DNA of 41,060 nucleotides, taken from positions 1 to 41,060 of the forward strand of contig NZ_JAFNAW010000032.1 in NCBI RefSeq assembly GCF_017356265.1, given 5' to 3'. The notes beneath the pieces were generated by a model. It searched no databases. It saw only the letters and a list, made by a program, of their open reading frames with translations, and had not been told where the DNA came from. A program made the position numbers and the translations under genes. This document shows positions 36,181-41,060 of this stretch, in pieces (the first letter of the stretch is position 1; each line of letters begins with the position of its first letter). This stretch comes from Paracoccus fontiphilus. GTDB lineage: Bacteria; Pseudomonadota; Alphaproteobacteria; Rhodobacterales; Rhodobacteraceae.

Positions 36181-37217
36181 AGGTCCCGCACCCTTGCGCG
36201 GCGCACGATCCAGATGAAGACGGGCGCGCCGATGAAGGCGGTGACGATGCCCACGTCAAGCTCGCCGGGTCGGGCGATCAGGCGCCCCGCGATGTCGGAC
36301 GCGATCAGCAGGCAGGCGCCGACCAGGGCCGACAAGGGCAACAGCCAGCGATGATCGACACCCGCCAGCAAGCGGCACAGATGCGGCACCATGAGGCCGA
36401 CGAAGGCGATCGGCCCGCAGATCGCCGTCGTCGCCCCGCACAGCAGGATCGCGCCCAGGGACGCCAGCCCGCGCGCCAGGGCCACGCGTTCGCCCAAGCC
36501 TGCCGCCATCTCGTCCCCCAGGGCCAGCGAGTTCAGCTTGCGCGCGCAGGCCAGGCTGATGGCGAAACCGACTGCCAGAAAGGGCAGGACATGGTTCATG
36601 CGCGCGAAGGTCGCCCCGCCGACGCCGCCGACCTGCCAGGATTGCAGCCCGCCCGCGACCTCGCCATGGGACAGCATCACCGCCAGCACCAGCGACACGA
36701 AGGCGACCGAGGTGGCGACCCCCGCCAGCGCCAGTTTCAGCGGCGTCGGCCCGCCGCGCCCCAGCGACCCGATGGCATAGACGAAGATCGCCGTGGCCCC
36801 CGCGCCGAAGATCGCCACCCAGATAAAGGCCAGGGCCGAGGCGATGCCGAAAAAGGCCACCGCCACCGCGACCGCCAGCGACGCGCCCAGGTTCACCCCC
36901 AGGATCCCCGGATCGGCCAGGGGGTTGCGCGTCACGCCCTGCATGATGGTGCCCGCGACGCCAAGCGCCGCCCCCGCCAGCGCCGCCAGCACCGTGCGCG
37001 GAATGCGCGCGGCGACGGCGGCCTGGGCGATGGTCTCGACCTGCCCCTGCAGCGCGGCGACGATGTCGTCCCCGCCCACGTCTCGCGTGCCGACCGCGAC
37101 CGACAAGGCGCACAGCACCGCCAGCAGCGCCAGCATCGCGGCCAGCCAGAGCCCGCGCGTGCGGTTCGACCGGGGCGCGACATGGGCGCGCGGCAGCGGG
37201 TTGGCGGTGGCCGTCAT
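36177..37217 (-). CDS. Iron-siderophore ABC transporter permease (FecCD family, first)
   Basis: A 346-residue FecCD-family permease. A basic N-terminus (about 1-22) is followed by the first helix LWLAAMLALLAVLCALSVAV. Signatures: RIPRTVLAALAGAALGVAGT, MQGVTRNPLADPGILGVNLG, and the cytoplasmic-loop block FVGLMVPHLCRLLAGVDHR. It forms a heterodimer with the product of the next gene. Start and stop both overlap the neighbouring genes by four bases, so the four-gene unit is translated as a coupled operon. Confidence 0.93.
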   Translation of the reverse strand: MTATANPLPRAHVAPRSNRTRGLWLAAMLALLAVLCALSVAVGTRDVGGDDIVAALQGQVETIAQAAVAARIPRTVLAALAGAALGVAGTIMQGVTRNPLADPGILGVNLGASLAVAVAVAFFGIASALAFIWVAIFGAGATAIFVYAIGSLGRGGPTPLKLALAGVATSVAFVSLVLAVMLSHGEVAGGLQSWQVGGVGGATFARMNHVLPFLAVGFAISLACARKLNSLALGDEMAAGLGERVALARGLASLGAILLCGATTAICGPIAFVGLMVPHLCRLLAGVDHRWLLPLSALVGACLLIASDIAGRLIARPGELDVGIVTAFIGAPVFIWIVRRARVRDL

Positions 37218-38185
37218 TCCGATGTCTTCGCCGCCTCGGCCAGAAGGGCGACGTAATCCTCCAGCACATGGGGCAGCGACAAGGGGGTCGGGTTGGCGGC
37301 GTTGCCGGCAGGGTCGTTGCCCAGCATCACGATGGCCTCGTGGGCCACGGCGGGCATGTGCGCCATCAGCGGATCGGCCTTCATCGCCGCCAGCAGGGGC
37401 GCGCCGCCATAGGTCACGACGATGTCCACGTCGTCAAAGGCGTCGATCCGTTCCGCGCTGATCGATCCGAAGAACTGTCCGGGCTGCGTCGCCTCGACCA
37501 CGCTTTTCGGCATCGACAGGCCAAGGTCCTGAAAGAACTTCACCCGCGTGTCATGGGCGCTGTAGAAGTTGATGATCGACAGGTTCGTGGTGTCCAGATG
37601 CGTCACGAACATGGCCGTCCTGCCCTGCAGCTCGGGGTGCCGGGCCACGGTCTCGGCGATCTGGGCATCCATCCGCGCGACCAGGGCCTCGCCCTCGGCC
37701 GCCATGCCCATGCCGGCGCTGTTCATGCGGATCATCTGCCGCCATTCGGTCGTCCAGGCGCCGTCGGGATAGGCCACGACGGGGGCGATCTGGGACAGCG
37801 TGTCGTAATCGGCCTGCGTCAGCCCGGAATAGGCGGCCAGGATCACGTCGGGCGCGGATGCGGCCACCGCCTCGAAGTCGATGCCGTCGCCTTCGTCGAA
37901 CAGGACGGGGGTTTCGGCGCCCAGTTCCTTCAGCCGTTCCTCGACCCAGGGCAGCAGGCCGTCGCCGTTGTCGTCGCCGTAGTTCGCGGCGGCCATGCCC
38001 ACCGGCACCACGCCAAGGGCCAGCGGAACCTCGTGGTTGCCCGAATTGACGGTCGCCACGCGCTGCGGCCTTTCCGCGATGGTGGTGGTGCCGAAGGCAT
38101 GGGGGATCGAGACGGGATAGCTTTCCTCGGCCACGGCAAGAACGGGCGCAAGCGCGGCGGCAAGGCACGGGACAAGACGGATCAT
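37214..38185 (-). CDS. Iron-siderophore periplasmic binding protein (FecB/FhuD type)
   Basis: A 323-residue exported receptor. The start at 38185 has AAAGGAG nine bases upstream and gives a signal peptide (MIRLVPCLAAALAPVLAVA); a TTG seven codons upstream is unlikely. The mature protein has the helical-backbone metal-receptor layout: YPVSIPHAFGTTTIAERPQR at the N-terminus, VATVNSGNHEVPLALGVVPV, APDVILAAYSGLTQADYDTL and AFDDVDIVVTY. No lipobox is placed for a lipoprotein. It catches the ferric siderophore passed by the TonB receptor and delivers it to the two permeases. The siderophore type cannot be told. It is first in the operon, divergent from the receptor gene. Confidence 0.9.
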   Translation of the reverse strand: MIRLVPCLAAALAPVLAVAEESYPVSIPHAFGTTTIAERPQRVATVNSGNHEVPLALGVVPVGMAAANYGDDNGDGLLPWVEERLKELGAETPVLFDEGDGIDFEAVAASAPDVILAAYSGLTQADYDTLSQIAPVVAYPDGAWTTEWRQMIRMNSAGMGMAAEGEALVARMDAQIAETVARHPELQGRTAMFVTHLDTTNLSIINFYSAHDTRVKFFQDLGLSMPKSVVEATQPGQFFGSISAERIDAFDDVDIVVTYGGAPLLAAMKADPLMAHMPAVAHEAIVMLGNDPAGNAANPTPLSLPHVLEDYVALLAEAAKTSE

Positions 38186-38488
38186 GGGCGCGATCTCCTT
38201 TGGCAAGGCAAGGCTTTTTCGCGTCGCTGCGAGCGCGTCAACCCTGGCGTACGGGCTTGCGGCACCGCTTCTAGCACTTTTCCCGAGATTCCGACAAAAA
38301 AAGTGGGATTATACAAGACAGCCTCGCGCCAGCGTTCCTATAAGCCGCGCCAGCATGATCGCCACGCCGTCCCATCCCGCCCTCGGGTGGAGAGGGCTCA
38401 GGGTCATTCCTAGGCCAGCCAGCCGCGGACCCTCTCTGATCCGACGGCAGCCAGCACCCATGACAACAACCATGCGGGACTTTGAACC
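38186..38488. promoter_or_regulatory. Divergent control region of the siderophore uptake locus
   Basis: This 303-base region contains no gene. It holds a perfect TATAAT on the minus strand (38313-38308), about 120 bases before the binding-protein gene, and a plus-strand candidate AAGACA-N18-TATAAG (38315-38344) for the receptor. A 9-bp direct repeat CGCGCCAGC lies at 38325-38333 and 38346-38354. A long-range pairing GAGAGGG/CCCTCTC (38390-38396 and 38430-38436) could fold the receptor leader. I do not see a clear Fur or Irr box. Confidence 0.45.
38325..38354. promoter_or_regulatory. Candidate AraC-family operator: direct repeat at 21-bp spacing
   Basis: CGCGCCAGC occurs at 38325-38333 and again at 38346-38354, exactly 21 bp apart, so both copies face the same side of the helix. 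Relative to the minus-strand TATAAT the first copy covers the -35 position, the usual place for activation by AraC-type proteins. The binding regulator is inferred from the adjacent gene. Confidence 0.45.
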
Positions 38489-40678
38489 ATGGCACATGAC
38501 ACCGCGCGCCGCCCCGGCCGCACCCTGATCGCCCTGCTGCTGGGCTGCACGGCCCTGATCGCATCCCCGGCCGTTGCGCAGGACACCGGGGCGGGCACCG
38601 AGGAATCGCCCTACCGCCTGTCGCCGATCCTGATCAACGCCGACGCCCAAGCCGACGACGACGCCAATTCGGTCGTTGCCCGCGAGATATCAGTGGGAGG
38701 AAAGGTCGCGACCAGCATCCTGGACACGCCCGCCTCGATCTCGGTCATCACGCAGAAGGAGATCGAAACCCGCAACGCCAAGTCGGTCGAAGAGGTTCTG
38801 CAATACACTCCGGGAATCGCGACCGATTTTTACGGCGACACCGATGGGCGGAACGACTACTACTCGATCCGCGGCTTCAACGCCTCGACCTATCGCGACG
38901 GCCTGACCTTGGGAACAATGCGCGGCGTGCGCGAAGAGCCCTTTGCCTATGAGCGTGTCGAGGTTCTGCGCGGCGCCAACTCGACCCTGTTCGGCCAAAG
39001 CGAGCCGGGCGGTTCGATCAACTTCGTGACCAAGACGCCCAAGTTCGAGCGTATCGGCGAAGCCCATCTGACCTACGGTTCGTTCAATCATGCCGAGCTT
39101 GGCTTCGACTATGGCGACGTGATCGATGTCAATCAGGATTTCGCCTTCCGCATCACCGGCAAGGTTCAGGACAGCGAACTGGAATATGACCATTCGAGGG
39201 ATGACGAAACCTTTCTGATGGGCGGCCTGACTTGGCAGCCAAGCGATGCGACCAGGCTAAGCGTGGTGGTGGACTACCTGAACCGCGACGCGACGCCGAA
39301 CAGCGGCGGCTATCCCATCGACCGCGAATATGACCGCAGCGAATTCTTCGGCCTGCAGGACTACAACTATCACGACGTCGAACGCACCAGCGTCACGGGT
39401 CTGCTGTCGCATGATTTCGGCAACGGGCTGAGCCTGCAGGCGAACCTGCGCTACAGCGACCTGACCGACAATTACGGCTATGCCTATCTTGATGAGCGGT
39501 TTGGCCGGACGGGCGGTCTGGTAGGCCGGGGTGCCCTGGCCAGCGACAGTTCGTCCGAGGAAGTGATCGGCAACGCGATCCTCAAGTACGACACGACCTT
39601 CGACCGCGTTGACAGCAGCACGCTTGCAGGCCTGGAGTTCCGCGATGCCTCGGTCGAGGAAAGCGCCTCTTATGGCCTTGTCCCCGGCGCTGACCCGGAT
39701 GATCCCGATACCGGCGGCCAGCCGACCGGCAATACCCTGTACCAGACGCGGGACAAGGATTATTCGACCCAATCCGTCTTCCTGCAGCAGAACTTCTCGT
39801 TCGATGACCGCTGGATCGCCACGGTTGGTCTGCGGCACGACTGGATCGACGTGTCTCTCGATCAATGGTCGCTGTTCACTACACCCCAGACAAACTCCGA
39901 GCAGAACGACTTCTCGGAAACCTCGTTCCGCGCCGCGCTGACCTACAAGGTCACCGACGAGGTTTCGACTTACTTCAGCTATGTCGAGTCGGTTTCTCCC
40001 GCTGCCGAAGGGTCTCCGCAGGACATCTATGCCGAGCTTGCGCGGGGCGAGCAGTACGAGTTGGGCGTGAAATACGAACCGGCCGGAATGAACGCTCTTG
40101 TGTCGGCCTCGATCTACGAGTTGAGCAAGGACAACGAGCCACGCCTGTACTGGCCCGGCGGCTCCGGCACTCCATTCACGTTCGATCTCATCGACTCGCG
40201 CGTGCGCGGCCTGGATGTCGAAGCCAAGGTCGAGATCAGCGACACTGTCAGCGTGATCGGCGCCTATTCCTATATGGACACCGAGATCGTTCGCGGCGCA
40301 CGTTCTGACGGAACGAGCCTCACCGGCAATGACCTTGCGACCGCGCCGAAGCATATCGCCTCGCTGTGGGTCAACTACACGCTGGCAGGCGAAGGTGCGC
40401 GTGGCGACATGACGTTCGGCCTGGGTGCACGCTACCTTGGATCGTATTACTTCAATGACGAGAACGAGGCAGGCCTGCTCGCGGCGGGGTATGCCGGCGC
40501 CAAGAGCGAGGCGACCATCCTGCTGGATGCCGCCGTCACCTATCAGGTCCAGGACAACACCGGCGTCGCGATCAACGTGAGCAACCTACTTGATGAACAG
40601 CATGTCGCCGGCGCCGGAACGAACTACTCCTACAACCCCGGCCGCGAAATCGCCGTGACCCTGCGCCACACGTTCTGA
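38489..40678 (+). CDS. TonB-dependent siderophore receptor
   Basis: A 729-residue outer-membrane receptor for ferric siderophores. A signal peptide (ending SPAVAQ) is followed by a TonB-box-like SPILINAD, then the plug domain: TPASISVITQKEIETRNAKS, VEEVLQYTPGIA, SIRGFNASTYRDGL, YERVEVLRGANSTLFGQSEP and GGSINFVTKTP. The remaining 530 or so residues form the 22-strand barrel, with FSYVESVSPAAEGSP and YELGVKYEP blocks and a final VTLRHTF ending in Phe. It takes up the siderophore using TonB-ExbBD energy and passes it to the divergently encoded binding protein. Base and codon use are a little less GC-biased than in the transporter genes next to it. Regulation is probably by iron and by the AraC-type protein downstream. 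Confidence 0.95.
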   Translation: MAHDTARRPGRTLIALLLGCTALIASPAVAQDTGAGTEESPYRLSPILINADAQADDDANSVVAREISVGGKVATSILDTPASISVITQKEIETRNAKSVEEVLQYTPGIATDFYGDTDGRNDYYSIRGFNASTYRDGLTLGTMRGVREEPFAYERVEVLRGANSTLFGQSEPGGSINFVTKTPKFERIGEAHLTYGSFNHAELGFDYGDVIDVNQDFAFRITGKVQDSELEYDHSRDDETFLMGGLTWQPSDATRLSVVVDYLNRDATPNSGGYPIDREYDRSEFFGLQDYNYHDVERTSVTGLLSHDFGNGLSLQANLRYSDLTDNYGYAYLDERFGRTGGLVGRGALASDSSSEEVIGNAILKYDTTFDRVDSSTLAGLEFRDASVEESASYGLVPGADPDDPDTGGQPTGNTLYQTRDKDYSTQSVFLQQNFSFDDRWIATVGLRHDWIDVSLDQWSLFTTPQTNSEQNDFSETSFRAALTYKVTDEVSTYFSYVESVSPAAEGSPQDIYAELARGEQYELGVKYEPAGMNALVSASIYELSKDNEPRLYWPGGSGTPFTFDLIDSRVRGLDVEAKVEISDTVSVIGAYSYMDTEIVRGARSDGTSLTGNDLATAPKHIASLWVNYTLAGEGARGDMTFGLGARYLGSYYFNDENEAGLLAAGYAGAKSEATILLDAAVTYQVQDNTGVAINVSNLLDEQHVAGAGTNYSYNPGREIAVTLRHTF

Positions 40679-40693
40679 AGGCCCGTCACCCCG

Positions 40694-41060
40694 TCACCCC
40701 GTCAACCGCATCCGCCGCCATGCGGCGGGTGTCTGCCCCGCGACCTGGCGGAAGGCGCGGGTCAGGTGCGCCTGGTCCGAAAAGCCCAGCTGCGCCGCCA
40801 CATCCGCCACCGACAGGTCGCTTTCGGTCAGCAGGCGCTGCGCCAGAGCGATCCGCTGGGACTGCTGCCATTGCAAGGGCGTCTGGCCTGTCGTCTGCTT
40901 GAACACCGCCGCGAACCAGCTTTCCGACAGGCCCACCGTTGCCGCCATCTCGGCCACGCTCAGGCGGCGGTCCTGGCGGGCCTTCAGCCGCGCCACCAGC
41001 CGCCGCATCTGCGCGGGCGCCAGGCCGCCGGCGGCGCGCGCGGTCCTCGCCCTCGGGGGC
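40694..41060 (-). CDS. AraC-family transcriptional regulator, N-terminal part outside the window
   Basis: The C-terminal 121 residues of an AraC-family activator; the frame is open to the right edge, so the sensing domain lies beyond the window. The visible part begins in the typical linker GGLAPAQMRRLVARL and contains both helix-turn-helix motifs: LSVAEMAATVGLSESWFAAV with FKQTTGQTPLQW, and LSVADVAAQLGFSDQAHLTR with AFRQVAGQTPAAWRRM. AraC proteins next to TonB receptors often sense the incoming siderophore and activate the uptake genes, so that role is inferred here. It is convergent with the receptor gene, 15 bases between the stops, and its final codons lie in a small CCCGTCAC tandem repeat. 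Confidence 0.92.
   Translation of the reverse strand, partial: PPRARTARAAGGLAPAQMRRLVARLKARQDRRLSVAEMAATVGLSESWFAAVFKQTTGQTPLQWQQSQRIALAQRLLTESDLSVADVAAQLGFSDQAHLTRAFRQVAGQTPAAWRRMRLTG

Noticed and set aside
35156..36259. N-terminal extension of the FecE-type ATPase frame
   Set aside because: The extension lies fully inside the permease gene; the GTG at 35155 has a good ribosome-binding site and overlaps the permease stop.

Overview
The window looks like a chromosomal segment of a high-GC alphaproteobacterium of the Rhodobacterales, most like Paracoccus or a close relative. The evidence is the strong GC bias at third codon positions, a fused CysN-CysC sulfate-activation enzyme, a VPLPA-type sorting tail, and RTX and RTX-Hint exoproteins of the kind common in that order. 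The genus is an inference; no rRNA or tRNA gene is present to confirm it.

Layout. (1) 1-3330: an accessory segment on the minus strand, less GC-rich than the rest, with the start of a gene cut by the window edge and a tightly coupled pair: a protein with the full set of zinc ligands of the phospholipase C/alpha-toxin fold, and a partner with a CARDB-like beta-sandwich. (2) 3334-4949: an IS1380-family insertion sequence that ends exactly at the stop codon of the next gene. (3) 4950-7696: a complete TRAP transporter (dctP-dctQ-dctM order, minus strand). (4) 7955-10127: a complete polar amino-acid ABC importer on the plus strand, with start/stop overlaps throughout. (5) 10124-11639: a small unknown secreted protein (minus) and glucokinase (plus). 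(6) 11759-18099: tamA-tamB, the outer-membrane translocation and assembly module, closed by a strong terminator. (7) 18192-20027: two surface or secreted proteins, one VPLPA-tailed and one CAP domain fused to RTX repeats. (8) 20028-20659: a stretch with no convincing gene. (9) 20660-23502: cysD-cysNC, sulfate activation to APS/PAPS. (10) 23639-29247: an NBD-only Hsp70-like protein, an AI-2E/PerM family membrane protein, the Na+/H+ antiporter NhaA and an SLC13-type permease with RCK-C domains. (11) 29515-31806: an RTX protein with a C-terminal Hint domain and a 159-bp coding tandem repeat. (12) 32077-34317: catalase-peroxidase katG. (13) 34352-41060: a siderophore uptake locus, with binding protein, two FecCD permeases and an ATPase on the minus strand, a divergent TonB-dependent receptor, and an AraC-family regulator running off the right edge.

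How the parts work together. Most of the window is nutrient uptake (TRAP, amino-acid ABC, Fe-siderophore), envelope building (TamAB) and exported calcium-binding proteins. The siderophore locus is a self-contained unit. Its divergent promoter region carries a 9-bp direct repeat spaced exactly 21 bp, the geometry expected for an AraC-family activator, and such a regulator is encoded next door.

The least conventional items are the phospholipase C-like/CARDB pair beside the insertion sequence, the RTX-Hint protein with its repeat array, the CAP-RTX fusion, the VPLPA-tailed protein with no visible signal peptide, and several strong dyads in intergenic DNA (katG leader region, nhaA leader, and a hairpin over the ribosome-binding site of the edge gene). 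I did not find a CRISPR array, a phage, or an obvious multi-gene defence system.
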